This document shows, in pieces, positions 7,625 through 16,784 of a stretch of DNA of 64,000 bases (position 1 is its first letter; each line of letters starts with the position of its first letter). Position numbers and translations under genes: made by a program. The stretch covers positions 115,679 through 179,678 of the forward strand of contig NZ_BBVD01000013.1 in assembly GCF_000964545.1 (NCBI RefSeq). Reading direction: 5' to 3'. Below the pieces are notes generated by a model, which searched no databases, was not told the origin of the DNA, and was given only the letters and a program-made list of their open reading frames with translations. The stretch is from Comamonas thiooxydans (GTDB taxonomy: Bacteria; Pseudomonadota; Gammaproteobacteria; Burkholderiales; Burkholderiaceae_C).

Positions 7625-9355
7625 ATGGCAGAACAAGAATATGACCTGATCGTCGTGGGGTCGGGGGCTGGTGCCATGTTGGGCGCCATTCGCGCGCAGG
7701 AGCAGGGCCTCAAGACTCTGGTGGTGGAGAAGACGGAGCTGTTCGGCGGCACTTCGGCCCTGTCGGGAGGCGGCATCTGGATTCCGCTCAATTACGATCA
7801 GAAGACCGCCGGCATCAAGGACGATCTGGAAACCGCATTTGGCTATATGAAGCGCTGTGTGCGAGGCATGGCGACGGATGACCGCGTGCTGGCCTATGTG
7901 GAAACCGCCAGCAAGATGGCCGAGTATCTGCGCCAGATCGGGATTCCTTATCGCGCCATGGCCAAGTATGCGGATTACTACCCCCATATCGAAGGCTCCA
8001 GGCCCGGCGGTCGCACCATGGATCCGGTTGACTTCAATGCCGCCAGGCTGGGCCTGACGGCGCTGGAAACCATGCGCCCGGGCCCTCCCGGCAATCAGTT
8101 GTTCGGCCGCATGAGCATCAGTGCCTTCGAGGCGCATTCCATGCTCTCGCGCGAGCTCAAGTCGCGCTTCACCATCCTGGGCATCATGCTCAAGTATTTT
8201 CTGGACTACCCCTGGCGCAACAAGACCAGGCGCGATCGTCGCATGACGGGCGGCCAGGCGCTGGTGGCAGGCCTGCTGACTGCTGCCAACAAGGTCGGTG
8301 TCGAGATGTGGCGCAGCTCTCCGCTCAAGGAGCTGGTGAAGGATGCATCGGGCCGTGTGACGGGTGTCATCGTTGAAAGGAATGGTCAGCGCCAGCAGAT
8401 CAACGCCAGACGTGGCGTGTTGTTGGGGGCTGGTGGTTTTGAGCGCAACCAGGAGATGCGTGACCAGTATCTGAACAAGCCCACCAAGGCAGAGTGGACG
8501 GCCACCCCAGTGGGAGGCAATACCGGTGATGCTCACCGGGCTGGTCAGGCCGTGGGCGCGCAGCTGGCGCTGATGGACTGGTCCTGGGGCGTGCCCACCA
8601 TGGATGTTCCCAAGGAGCCGGCCTTTCGCGGCATTTTCGTGGAGCGCTCGCTGCCGGGGTGCATGGTTGTCAACAGCAGAGGGCAGCGCTTTCTCAACGA
8701 GTCCGGCCCTTATCCGGAATTTCAGCAGGCCATGCTGGCCGAACATGCCAAGGGCAATGGCGGCGTGCCTGCATGGATTGTGTTCGACGCCAGCTTCCGC
8801 GCGCAAAACCCCATGGGGCCGCTGATGCCTGGCTCGGCCGTGCCGGACAGCAAGGTACGCAAGAGCTGGCTGAACAATGTCTACTGGAAGGGCGAGACGC
8901 TGGAAGATCTGGCGCGCCAGATCGGCGTGGACGCTGCTGGCCTGCAGGACAGTGCGCGCCGCATGACCGAATACGCCAGAACCGGAAAGGATCTGGACTT
9001 TGACCGGGGCGGCAATGTGTTTGACCGCTACTACGGCGATCCGCGTCTCAAGAATCCCAACCTCGGCCCCATCGAGAAAGGTCCTTTCTATGCCATGCGC
9101 CTGTGGCCCGGAGAGATCGGAACCAAGGGAGGGCTGCTCACCGATAGAGAGGGACGTGTGCTCGACACGCAAGGCAGGATCATCGAGGGGCTGTACTGCG
9201 TGGGCAACAACTCCGCCTCCGTCATGGGGCCGGCCTACGCAGGCGCTGGTTCCACCTTGGGGCCTGCCATGACTTTTGCCTTTCGCGCCGTGGCTGACAT
9301 GGTGGGTAAGCCCTTGCCCCTCGAGAACCCGCATCTGCTGGGCAAGACGGTTTGA
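7625..9355 (+). CDS. tesH: 3-oxosteroid 1-dehydrogenase (TesH / KstD)
   Basis: The 576-residue flavoprotein introduces the C1-C2 double bond into ring A of 4-ene-3-oxosteroids, the step that with 9alpha-hydroxylation triggers ring B opening. It begins with the FAD-binding motif GSGAG (residues 12-16) followed by GGTSALSGGGIWIP, and ends with the second flavin-binding segment GNNSASVMGPAYAGAGSTLGP, hallmarks of KstD and fumarate-reductase-like enzymes. I recognise this as essentially the published C. testosteroni enzyme, with scattered differences from the version I recall. The start follows GGAGACAAGGT. tesI begins 15 bp downstream, so the two dehydrogenases are translated from one message. 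Confidence 0.95.
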   Translation: MAEQEYDLIVVGSGAGAMLGAIRAQEQGLKTLVVEKTELFGGTSALSGGGIWIPLNYDQKTAGIKDDLETAFGYMKRCVRGMATDDRVLAYVETASKMAEYLRQIGIPYRAMAKYADYYPHIEGSRPGGRTMDPVDFNAARLGLTALETMRPGPPGNQLFGRMSISAFEAHSMLSRELKSRFTILGIMLKYFLDYPWRNKTRRDRRMTGGQALVAGLLTAANKVGVEMWRSSPLKELVKDASGRVTGVIVERNGQRQQINARRGVLLGAGGFERNQEMRDQYLNKPTKAEWTATPVGGNTGDAHRAGQAVGAQLALMDWSWGVPTMDVPKEPAFRGIFVERSLPGCMVVNSRGQRFLNESGPYPEFQQAMLAEHAKGNGGVPAWIVFDASFRAQNPMGPLMPGSAVPDSKVRKSWLNNVYWKGETLEDLARQIGVDAAGLQDSARRMTEYARTGKDLDFDRGGNVFDRYYGDPRLKNPNLGPIEKGPFYAMRLWPGEIGTKGGLLTDREGRVLDTQGRIIEGLYCVGNNSASVMGPAYAGAGSTLGPAMTFAFRAVADMVGKPLPLENPHLLGKTV

Positions 9356-9370
9356 TCTGGAGGCGCAGAG

Positions 9371-11107
9371 ATGTCCAATTTCAAAAAGCATGTCAGCACC
9401 ATCAATCCTGTGGGTGCAGTCTTGGATGTGGGGTCGGCCGATGAGGTTCAGTGGTCCGATGCAAGCGATGTGGTGGTGGTCGGCTGGGGAGGCGCAGGTG
9501 CCAGTGCAGCGATTGAGGCGCGCGAGCAGGGGGCCGAAGTTCTGGTGATCGATCGCTTCAGTGGCGGTGGTGCCAGTGTGCTGTCGGGTGGGGTGGTCTA
9601 TGCCGGTGGCGGTACCAGGTACCAGAAGGAGGCGGGCTTCGAGGACTCACCCGAAGCCATGACTGCCTACCTCAAGCATGAGGTCAATGGTGTGGTCAGT
9701 GACGAGACACTGGCTCGTTTCAGCCGCGACAGCGTGGCCAACCTGAATTGGCTGGAAAAGCAGGGCGCTACCTTTGCGTCGACCATGCCTGCGTACAAGA
9801 CCTCCTATCCGACCGATGGCATGTATCTGTACTACTCGGGCAACGAAGTGGTGCCCGCCTACGGCAACCCGCAACTGGTCAAGAAGCCTGCACCGCGCGG
9901 TCATCGCGTGGTGGCCAAGGGGCAGTCGGGAGCGACGTTCTTTGCCGCGCTGCAAAAATCCACATTGGCGCACGGAGCCCGCACATTGACGCAGGCCCGC
10001 GTTCAGCGCCTGGTGCGCGAGAAGGACAGTGGCCGTGTATTGGGCGTGGAGGTGATGGTGTTGCCCGAAGGCGATCCACGTACCGAGCGCCACAAGAAGC
10101 TCGATGAGCTGGTGGCCAAGTGGCGTTTGTATCAGGCACCACGTGCCCAGGCGGGGCGTCGTGAGGCTGCGCAGATCGAAAGCGAGATCGGCGAGAAGCG
10201 CTACATCCGTGCTCGCAAAGGTGTGGTGCTGTCCACTGGCGGCTATATCTTCAATTCGGAGTTGCTGGAGAGGCATGCGCCGGCTTACAAGCCCGGCTGG
10301 CTGACCGGTGCTGCGGGCTGCGATGGCTCTGGTCTGCGCCTCGGGCAATCCGTGGGAGGGATCGCTCAGGACCTGAACAATATTTCGGCCTGGCGCTTCA
10401 TCACCCCACCCTCGGTCTGGCCCAAGGGTCTGGTGGTCAACACCAAAGGCGAGCGCTTCTGCAATGAACAGGTCTACGGTGCCAAGCTCGGCTACGAGAT
10501 GATGGAAAAGCAGGGGGGACAGGCTTGGCTCATCATTGATAGCAAGCTGCGCAGGCAGGCTGCGTGGCAGTGCCTGTTTGGCGGTTTGTGGGCCTTCCAG
10601 TCCATGCCCGCGCTGGCGCTGATGTACAAGGTCGCGATCAAGGGCAAATCTGTCGCCGACCTGGCCAAAAAGCTTCGCATGGATGCAACAGTGCTGCAGC
10701 TCCAGTTCGATCGCGCCAATGCCGCTGCACGCGGTGAGACCGAAGACCCGTTGGGCAAGTCCCAGGACATGCGTCATGAGTTCAAGGGCGGCTCGCTGTT
10801 TGCCATCGATATCTCCATCAGCCAGAAGATGTTCCCGCTGGCCGTCCTGAGCCTGGGGGGTCTCAAGGTCAACGAGGACAACGGTGCAGTGATTGACGGT
10901 GCCGGCTATGACATTCCCGGGCTGTATGCCGCGGGGCGCACCGCCATTGGTGTGGCTTCCTCGCGTTATGTGAGCGGCTTGTCCCTGGCCGACTGCGTGT
11001 TCTCGGGCCGTCGAGCGGGCAAGGCGGCTGCACTGGAAGGGGACGAGTCCCCTGCTGCCCAGGCAGTGTGTCCGCGGGCAAGCGCTGTGGAGAGCGTCAG
11101 TTCCTGA
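9371..11107 (+). CDS. tesI: 3-ketosteroid delta4(5alpha)-dehydrogenase (TesI)
   Basis: This 578-residue flavoprotein is a distant relative of the upstream TesH. The FAD motif GWGGAG is at residues 38-43, followed by GGGASVLSGGVVYAGGGT; the C-terminal flavin segment is GLYAAGRTAIGVASSRYVSGLSLADC. In C. testosteroni the gene next to the delta1-dehydrogenase encodes the delta4(5alpha)-dehydrogenase that desaturates 5alpha-reduced 3-ketosteroids, so they can enter the pathway. The assignment rests on that recalled order plus family. AGGCGCAGAG precedes the ATG. An 82-bp gap with a small GTGCA/TGCAC repeat separates it from the next gene. Confidence 0.88.
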   Translation: MSNFKKHVSTINPVGAVLDVGSADEVQWSDASDVVVVGWGGAGASAAIEAREQGAEVLVIDRFSGGGASVLSGGVVYAGGGTRYQKEAGFEDSPEAMTAYLKHEVNGVVSDETLARFSRDSVANLNWLEKQGATFASTMPAYKTSYPTDGMYLYYSGNEVVPAYGNPQLVKKPAPRGHRVVAKGQSGATFFAALQKSTLAHGARTLTQARVQRLVREKDSGRVLGVEVMVLPEGDPRTERHKKLDELVAKWRLYQAPRAQAGRREAAQIESEIGEKRYIRARKGVVLSTGGYIFNSELLERHAPAYKPGWLTGAAGCDGSGLRLGQSVGGIAQDLNNISAWRFITPPSVWPKGLVVNTKGERFCNEQVYGAKLGYEMMEKQGGQAWLIIDSKLRRQAAWQCLFGGLWAFQSMPALALMYKVAIKGKSVADLAKKLRMDATVLQLQFDRANAAARGETEDPLGKSQDMRHEFKGGSLFAIDISISQKMFPLAVLSLGGLKVNEDNGAVIDGAGYDIPGLYAAGRTAIGVASSRYVSGLSLADCVFSGRRAGKAAALEGDESPAAQAVCPRASAVESVSS

Positions 11108-11189
11108 CCCCGTGGATTGGGGACGATCTTGTGCCGGGGCGCCAGTGCAAGGTTGCACAAAAGAGTGAGTGAGTAAGGGGTAAGAAGAA

Positions 11190-12257
11190 ATGAGCAGTGA
11201 AGCCACAACAACCGCATCGCGGTATCACCCGCTGCGCGTGCGCGCGGTGATTGACGAGACGCACGATACCAAGTCAATTGTGTTTGAGGTGCCAGAGGCT
11301 CTGGCTGAGCAATTCAGCTATCGTCCCGGCCAGTTTCTAACTCTGCGACTGCCTATCGAGGGCCGCTATGTGCCTCGCTGCTACTCCATGTCCAGTGCCC
11401 CGATGCTCGACGATGCCTTGCGGGTGACTGTCAAGCGCGTCGACAAGGGACGAGGCTCCAACTGGGTTTGCGACAGGGTTCAGGTGGGTGATTCCATCGA
11501 GCTGATGCCTCCCTCGGGCCTGTTCTCGCCCCGGAATCTGTCTCAGAACTTTTTGCTGCTGGCCGGTGGCAGCGGAATCACACCGGTGTTCTCCATCTTG
11601 CGCACCGTACTCAAGCAGCATCAGGGCAATGTGGTGCTGTTCTATGCCAACCGCGATGAGCGCTCGGTGATCTTCAAGAAGGACCTGCAGCAGCTGGCGG
11701 CCGAGTACCCAGATCGCCTGCAGGTCATTCACTGGCTGGACTCTGTGCAAGGCGCGCCTTCGCAGAAGCAGCTCGCAGCCTGGGCCACGCCCTGGGTGGC
11801 CGATGCTGGCCAGGCCTTTATCTGCGGGCCGGGCCCCTTCATGGATGCCGCACAGGCCGCGATGATCGAGGCCGGCATGCCTGCCGAGCAGGTACATGTG
11901 GAGCGCTTTGTCTCTCTGCCTGACGAGGAGACTCTGCAACTGATGCAGGAGGCAACTGCTCCCGTGGAGGCTGCTGTCGACCAGGCCCTGGTGCAGCTGC
12001 GTCTGGACGGCGAGGAATACGAATTCAACTGCAGTGGCACGGAGACCATTCTGGAGGCCGGACTGCGCGCCGGCATCAATGTGCCCTACTCCTGCCAGGC
12101 CGGCATGTGCGCATCCTGCATGTGCCAGGTGCAGGACGGCAGCGTACATCTGCGACACAACGAAGTGCTGGATGCCAAGGATCTGTCCAAGAAGTGGACG
12201 CTGGCCTGTCAATCCGTGCCCACCAGCGAAAAGCTGCGCGTCAAATTTCCGGAGTAA
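11190..12257 (+). CDS. FAD / 2Fe-2S oxidoreductase, probable reductase of 3-ketosteroid 9alpha-hydroxylase
   Basis: This 355-residue class IA-type reductase has an N-terminal FAD domain with RCYS at 63-66, a NAD(P)-binding domain opening with AGGSGITPVFSIL, and a C-terminal plant-type ferredoxin domain with cysteines in YSCQAGMCASCMCQV and a final ACQS. The layout is that of PaaE/HmpX and of KshB, the electron donor to the Rieske oxygenase KshA. It corresponds to the gene called ORF17 in the TA441 tes cluster. It lies 82 bp after tesI and 3 bp before the CoA ligase. The matching oxygenase is not in this window, so KshB is the best guess. Confidence 0.8.
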   Translation: MSSEATTTASRYHPLRVRAVIDETHDTKSIVFEVPEALAEQFSYRPGQFLTLRLPIEGRYVPRCYSMSSAPMLDDALRVTVKRVDKGRGSNWVCDRVQVGDSIELMPPSGLFSPRNLSQNFLLLAGGSGITPVFSILRTVLKQHQGNVVLFYANRDERSVIFKKDLQQLAAEYPDRLQVIHWLDSVQGAPSQKQLAAWATPWVADAGQAFICGPGPFMDAAQAAMIEAGMPAEQVHVERFVSLPDEETLQLMQEATAPVEAAVDQALVQLRLDGEEYEFNCSGTETILEAGLRAGINVPYSCQAGMCASCMCQVQDGSVHLRHNEVLDAKDLSKKWTLACQSVPTSEKLRVKFPE

Positions 12258-12260
12258 CTT

Positions 12261-13883
12261 ATGTCGAATACCAACCAGAACGCGATGCCCGAGTCTTCGC
12301 TGACCTTGCCCGGCATGCTGGCTGACGTGGTCAGCCGCTTTGCCGGTCGCGCGGCGATTGTCGAAAACGGCAAGTCCATCAGCTATGCCCAGCTGCAGCA
12401 GCTGAGCCGCCTGGCCGCACGTGCCTTGATGAGCCTGGGCGTGCAGGCCGGCGACCGTGTGGCTCTGTGGGCACCGAATCTCAGCGAGTGGATCGTTGCC
12501 GCCTGCGGTGTGCATGCTGCGGGCGGCGTACTGGTGCCCTTGAACACCCGCATGAAGGGCGCCGAGGCTGCCGATATTCTCGAACGCAGCCGTGCCAGGG
12601 TGCTGGTGTGCGTGGGCGACTTCCTGAACAACTACTACCCGGATCTGCTGAACGGCCTGCGTCCTGTCACACTGCAGCAGGTGGTGGTACTCGGTGGCAA
12701 GGTGCTACCCAGCGCAGATATGAACTGGGCGCAGTTCATGGCCAGGGCCGATGGCACGACTGCCGAAGCCCAGCAGCAGCGTGAAGCCCGGATCAAACCC
12801 GACGATACGGCCGATCTGATGTTCACTTCCGGCACCACGGGACGCCCCAAGGGAGTGATGTGCGCGCACCGCCCGACGATCCTGGCTTTCAAGGCCTGGT
12901 CGGATGTGGTGGGTTTGACCGAAGGCAGCCGATACCTGATCGTCAATCCGTTCTTTCACACCTTTGGCTACAAGGCCGGCTGGGTGGCAGCCTTGCTGCA
13001 GGGCTCCACCGTCTATCCCGAGCAGGTATTTGATGCGCAAGCCATCTTGCATCGCATCGAGAGCGACCGTATCAGCTTCCTGCCCGGGCCGCCTACCTTG
13101 TTCCTGTCCATGCTGGCGCATCCGGGGCTCAAGAATTTCGATCTGAGTTCGCTGAAGTCCTCCGTGACCGGTGCTTCCACAGTACCTCCCATTCTCATCA
13201 AGCGCATGCGTGAGGAGCTGGGCATCATGAATGTCACCACGGCCTACGGCCTGACGGAGTGCGGCGGTTGTGCCACGCTCTGCGAGCCCTCCGACAATGT
13301 GGAAACCGTGGCCAATACCTGTGGCAAGGCCCTGCCCGGGACCGAGGTGCGCTGTGTGGACGAGCAAGGACAGCCTGTTGCTCCGGGCGAAGCGGGGGAG
13401 GTGCTGCTGCGCGGCTATCACATCATGCAGGGCTACTTCGAGGATGAAAAGGCCACGGCAGAAACCATTGATGCCGATGGCTGGTTGCATACAGGCGATG
13501 TGGGAGTGCTTGACGAGCGCGGCTACCTGCGTATTACCGACCGCCTCAAGGATATGTTCATCGTGGGCGGCTTCAACTGCTACCCCGCAGAAATCGAGCG
13601 CATACTGTCCAACCACCCCGAGGTGGCACAGGTTGCCGTGGTCGGGGTGGCCGACGAGCGCATGGGCGAGGTAGGCTGTGCCTGCGTGGTGACATGCAAC
13701 GGCGTGGCACTGGACCAGGATGCCTTCATCGCCTGGTGCCGCGCCAATATGGCCAACTACAAGGTTCCGCGCTTTGTTTTGCAGCTCGATGGCCTGCCCG
13801 TCAATGCCTCCAACAAGGTGCAAAAGCGTGATCTGCTGCAGATCGTCAAGAGCCGGCTCGCGCCTGCTTCACAGCCGGCCTGA
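12261..13883 (+). CDS. scdA: Acyl-CoA ligase for the steroid C/D-ring acid (ScdA-like)
   Basis: This is a 540-residue adenylate-forming enzyme. The P-loop TSGTTGRPKG is at 189-198, the YGLTECGG motif lies in the centre, and the C-terminal hinge region GWLHTGDVG...RLKDMFIVGGFNCYP leads to a conserved lysine in NKVQKRDL. In C. testosteroni TA441 the equivalent gene (ORF18, later scdA) was reported to be needed for use of 9,17-dioxo-hexanorandrostan-5-oate, the acid released by TesD, by attaching CoA before beta-oxidation. It begins 3 bp after the reductase gene and closes the rightward operon. The mycobacterial analogue is FadD3. Substrate is by context. Confidence 0.85.
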   Translation: MSNTNQNAMPESSLTLPGMLADVVSRFAGRAAIVENGKSISYAQLQQLSRLAARALMSLGVQAGDRVALWAPNLSEWIVAACGVHAAGGVLVPLNTRMKGAEAADILERSRARVLVCVGDFLNNYYPDLLNGLRPVTLQQVVVLGGKVLPSADMNWAQFMARADGTTAEAQQQREARIKPDDTADLMFTSGTTGRPKGVMCAHRPTILAFKAWSDVVGLTEGSRYLIVNPFFHTFGYKAGWVAALLQGSTVYPEQVFDAQAILHRIESDRISFLPGPPTLFLSMLAHPGLKNFDLSSLKSSVTGASTVPPILIKRMREELGIMNVTTAYGLTECGGCATLCEPSDNVETVANTCGKALPGTEVRCVDEQGQPVAPGEAGEVLLRGYHIMQGYFEDEKATAETIDADGWLHTGDVGVLDERGYLRITDRLKDMFIVGGFNCYPAEIERILSNHPEVAQVAVVGVADERMGEVGCACVVTCNGVALDQDAFIAWCRANMANYKVPRFVLQLDGLPVNASNKVQKRDLLQIVKSRLAPASQPA

Positions 13884-13937
13884 ACAGGGCATCTGAAAAA
13901 GCCACGCGGTTTTCGGAAATCGGCTCAAAATCGTGGC

Positions 13938-13943
13938 TATAAT
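13938..13943 (+). promoter_or_regulatory. -10 element of the tRNA-Gly promoter
   Basis: A perfect TATAAT lies 38 bp before the tRNA-Gly gene. No good -35 hexamer is seen at the usual spacing. The bases just after it (TCAAGTCT) resemble those after the promoter at the right end of the window. Confidence 0.6.
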
Positions 13944-13981
13944 TCAAGTCTGCTCTGTAAGGCGAACGGCTTTGCAGAAAT

Positions 13982-14057
13982 GCGGGAATAGCTCAGTTGG
14001 TAGAGCGATACCTTGCCAAGGTATAGGTCGACGGTTCGAACCCGTTTTCCCGCTCCA
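13982..14057 (+). tRNA. tRNA-Gly (anticodon GCC)
   Basis: The acceptor arms GCGGGAA and TTCCCGC pair perfectly and the CCA end is encoded. The D-arm AGCTCAGTTGGTAGAGC and T-loop GGTTCGAACC are canonical. The anticodon stem ATACC/GGTAT holds the loop TTGCCAA, giving anticodon GCC. Confidence 0.98.
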
Positions 14058-14064
14058 GATTTTG

Positions 14065-14092
14065 AAAAGGGAAGCAAAAGCTTCCCTTTTTT
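14065..14092 (+). terminator. Terminator after tRNA-Gly
   Basis: An 11-bp perfect stem (AAAAGGGAAGC/GCTTCCCTTTT) with an AAAA loop runs into T residues, 7 bp after the tRNA. Confidence 0.9.
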
Positions 14093-14156
14093 ATTGCTTT
14101 GGTCGCATGGCTGATGCAATACTTCTCGCTGGCGCCCTGCGCCGGTTGTGAAGTGG

Positions 14157-14245
14157 GCCCCGATGGTGAAATTGGTAGACACTGCAGACTTAAAATCTGC
14201 CGCTTTTAACGAAGCGTACCGGTTCGATTCCGGTTCGGGGCACCA
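14157..14245 (+). tRNA. tRNA-Leu (anticodon TAA)
   Basis: Acceptor arms GCCCCGA and TCGGGGC pair and CCA is encoded. The anticodon stem GCAGA/TCTGC holds CTTAAAA, anticodon TAA. The long variable arm (CGCTTTTAACGAAGCG) marks a class II tRNA, and the T-loop GGTTCGATTCC is canonical. It is separated from tRNA-Gly by a terminator, so the two are probably not one transcript. Confidence 0.98.
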
Positions 14246-14251
14246 GAATTG

Positions 14252-14287
14252 AAAAGCCTGCTATATCTTGTGTAGCGGGCTTTTTTT
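14252..14287 (+). terminator. Terminator after tRNA-Leu
   Basis: The stem AAAGCCTGCTA/TAGCGGGCTTT (one T-G pair) is followed by seven T, 6 bp after the tRNA. Confidence 0.88.
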
Positions 14288-14471
14288 ATTTGTGACTTGA
14301 GTAGCCGTTGCTGCCCGCAGTCTTGCTGAAGGTGGGAAAATTCAGCCACTGCGATGCCGTAGGGCTGTGGGCGTCAGGCTTGGCCAAGGCGCTTGGAAAA
14401 GTCCTGGCTTCGATGCAATATGGCTTGCAGTTCTGTCATGCTGACGAGGCCTGCACTCCCAGAGAAAAAAG

Positions 14472-15101
14472 ATGTCTAGTTACAACGCTGCTTTTGAAAT
14501 TCATGTCCACGGACAGGTTCTGCTCCGTGCTGATGTTACGTATGAGCAGCTGCAAGATGCATTGCGTCCCTTGTGGGCCTATGCTGGCGCGCGCTCATTG
14601 ACCGACGGCGAGGGAAGTCTCTATGAAGAAGAGCCCGGCATTCAGTTCGACGCCAAGGAGCACCTGCTGCAGATGTGCTGGACCGTGCGTGGTGACGATG
14701 ATTTTCGTCAGTCCCTGGACGATATGTGCATGGGGCTCAACGAGCTGGCCGAGCAGGGCTCGCCGATCGAAGTGACCTTCTACGACACCGAGTTCGACGA
14801 GGAAGAGGCTCCTGCGGAGGCCCAGAGCCGCGATGACTTCCTGATGCTGTTTGTCGGCCCCAATCCCGCAGCCATCATGCAGGTGCAGCGCGATCTGCTG
14901 GTGCAGGATGTCATCAACATGATGGAGCGTCACTTTGACGGCGCAGAGCTCGGCGGAGTGGTGCAGGAGATCGACAAGCTGTTCTCGCAGCGCTTCGAAG
15001 CCCTGGTCAGCTCGCTGGAGCTGGGCAAGCCGCCGCGTGGTGGATCGGGGGGCTCGGCCTCCGGTCATGGCGGCAATCGCCGCCCGCGCCATCTGCATTG
15101 A
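14472..15101 (+). CDS. Acidic conserved hypothetical protein
   Basis: I do not recognise this 209-residue protein. It is soluble, with no signal peptide or membrane segment, and strongly acidic in the middle (FYDTEFDEEEAPAEAQSRDD, about residues 101-120). It ends in a Gly/Ser/His/Arg-rich low-complexity tail (GGSGGSASGHGGNRRPRHLH). Coding character is good and no competing frame is convincing. It follows the tRNA pair and precedes a metallopeptidase gene in the same direction. Burkholderiales genomes carry similar uncharacterised proteins as far as I recall. Confidence 0.75.
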   Translation: MSSYNAAFEIHVHGQVLLRADVTYEQLQDALRPLWAYAGARSLTDGEGSLYEEEPGIQFDAKEHLLQMCWTVRGDDDFRQSLDDMCMGLNELAEQGSPIEVTFYDTEFDEEEAPAEAQSRDDFLMLFVGPNPAAIMQVQRDLLVQDVINMMERHFDGAELGGVVQEIDKLFSQRFEALVSSLELGKPPRGGSGGSASGHGGNRRPRHLH

Positions 15102-15175
15102 TTCCTTCGATCATCCGCTGTCAAAGCCCTCTGTGCTGCAGTCCCGAGACTGTGGCGGAGGGCTTGTCTTTTGTC

Positions 15176-15793
15176 ATGAAGCCCATTCCTACCCCCAAGT
15201 ATTCAGGAGCCGTTACCCAGCAGCTGCGCAAGGACAGGGCTGCGCGCGCCAGCATGGGCGAAGAAGGGGTGAATGCATCCATACCTCTGGCATTGCCCTA
15301 TCTCTCGGGCTACGCGCCATCGCTGCAGAATCAGGTGCGCGACTGGCTGCTTGCAGGCAGGGCCGGTGACTGGCTGCTGCGCAAATATCCGCAGGCCCAC
15401 GCGGTTCGCACGGACAGGACGCTCTATGACTATGTCGATGCGCTCAAGGCGCAATATCTGCGCAATGCAGGGCAGTTGCACAAGGTGGCCTACGACAGCA
15501 AGATTCATGTGGTGCGCAATGCCCTGGGTCTGCATACGCGGCGCGCGATTGCGCATGGCGGCAGGCTCAATGCCCGGCACGAGATTCATGTGGCGGCCAT
15601 GTTCAAGCAGGCGCCAGATGCCTTTTTGCGCATGATTTGCGTGCATGAGCTCGCGCATATCCGCATCATGGATCACGACAAGGCTTTCTATCAGTTATGC
15701 ACGCATATGGAGCCTGATTACCATCAGTTGGAGTTCGATGTGCGTTTTTATCTCAGTTATCTGGATCAGGGCGGCGAGCTGCTCTGGAGCTGA
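15176..15793 (+). CDS. YgjP/DUF45-like zinc metallopeptidase domain protein
   Basis: The 205-residue product carries a zincin motif HELAH at 157-161, preceded by the helix PDAFLRMICV and followed by HIRIMDHDKAFYQLCTHMEPDY. This is the arrangement of the YgjP/WLM-type metallopeptidases, with the third ligand His a few residues after HExxH. The ATG at 15176 is chosen, since a longer frame from 15098 would overlap the upstream stop and begins with poor coding sequence. The gene ends 9 bp from the convergent murI. Substrate unknown. Confidence 0.78.
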   Translation: MKPIPTPKYSGAVTQQLRKDRAARASMGEEGVNASIPLALPYLSGYAPSLQNQVRDWLLAGRAGDWLLRKYPQAHAVRTDRTLYDYVDALKAQYLRNAGQLHKVAYDSKIHVVRNALGLHTRRAIAHGGRLNARHEIHVAAMFKQAPDAFLRMICVHELAHIRIMDHDKAFYQLCTHMEPDYHQLEFDVRFYLSYLDQGGELLWS

Positions 15794-15802
15794 TGGCGCA
15801 GA

Positions 15803-16699
15803 TCAGACGGGGGTGGGCACTGCGCTTGGCGAGCACACGTTGACGGCCAGGCTGCAGCCTGCGGGCAGATCCAGCCAGCGCTGGGCCGCGGCTTGCATGG
15901 CCGTCAGGCGGCCGGTTGTCATGAGCTGAATTTGCTCGGCCTGGGCCAGCTGCAATGATCCATCGGTCTCGGCTCCCAGCAGATTGCGCTGCTCCAGCAT
16001 GCGCCGGGTCTGGCGTGCCACGGGGGCCCCCGTGTCCAGGAACTGGATATCGGGCCCCAGCAGGGCACGCAAATCGTCCTTGACGAACACATAGTGGGTA
16101 CAGCCCAGCACCAGCGTATCCATCTGTCCTGTCTTAAGGCCGAAACCCCCCAAAGCGCTTGTGTACTTTGCGCACAGCGCTCTGATCTCCGTGGCGCTTG
16201 CATCCTCGGGCAATGCTTGCTCCGTGCTTTGCTCGATCGCCCTGGCCAGGCCGTCGCAGGCTTGGAGGTGAAACTCGGCGCGTTGGCCATGCTCCGACAC
16301 CAGGCGTGCCACACGCTGGCTGGAGATGGTGCCCCGGGTGGCCATCACGCCCACATGATGGGTCTGGCTGGAAAAAGAGGCAGGTTTGATCGCCGGTTCC
16401 ACGCCAATGACGGGCAGTTGCGGCAGGCGTTCGCGCAACAGTTCCACGGCCGCAGCGGTGGCGGTATTGCAGGCAATCACCAGAATCTTGATGTCGTGCT
16501 GCTCCAGCAGGTATTTCGCAATGGCCAGGCTGCGCTCCTGCACAAACGCATCGCCGCGTGCATCGCCATAGGGTGCATTGCCACTGTCGGCCAGATAGAC
16601 AAACTGCTCGTGCGGCAGCTCATGGCGCAGTGCCTGCAGCACGCTGAGGCCGCCCACACCGCTATCAAAAATACCGATGGGGGAGTGAGGAGTGGGCAT
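15803..16699 (-). CDS. murI: Glutamate racemase (MurI)
   Basis: The 298-residue enzyme converts L- to D-glutamate for peptidoglycan synthesis in the cytoplasm. Family marks are clear: FDSGVGGLSVL at 11-21, YLADSGNAPYGD around 35-46, the first catalytic Cys77 in ACNTA and the second Cys200 in GCTHY. The length is slightly over the usual 265-290 because of a short C-terminal extension. It is convergent with the metallopeptidase gene and has no obvious operon partner. Confidence 0.95.
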   Translation of the reverse strand: MPTPHSPIGIFDSGVGGLSVLQALRHELPHEQFVYLADSGNAPYGDARGDAFVQERSLAIAKYLLEQHDIKILVIACNTATAAAVELLRERLPQLPVIGVEPAIKPASFSSQTHHVGVMATRGTISSQRVARLVSEHGQRAEFHLQACDGLARAIEQSTEQALPEDASATEIRALCAKYTSALGGFGLKTGQMDTLVLGCTHYVFVKDDLRALLGPDIQFLDTGAPVARQTRRMLEQRNLLGAETDGSLQLAQAEQIQLMTTGRLTAMQAAAQRWLDLPAGCSLAVNVCSPSAVPTPV

Positions 16700-16784
16700 G
16701 GTGCAAGAGGTAGGTGGAGGCGATGGTGCGGCCGTCAGTATGCGCCGCTTTGGGTGCTGGCGGCGCCTCCAGGGCTATGGTTTA

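Noticed and set aside
7472..9391. A 639-codon open frame on the minus strand across tesH
   Set aside because: It is antisense to a well-identified dehydrogenase, is His/Ala/Gln-rich with no family marks, and arises from GC-rich third positions.
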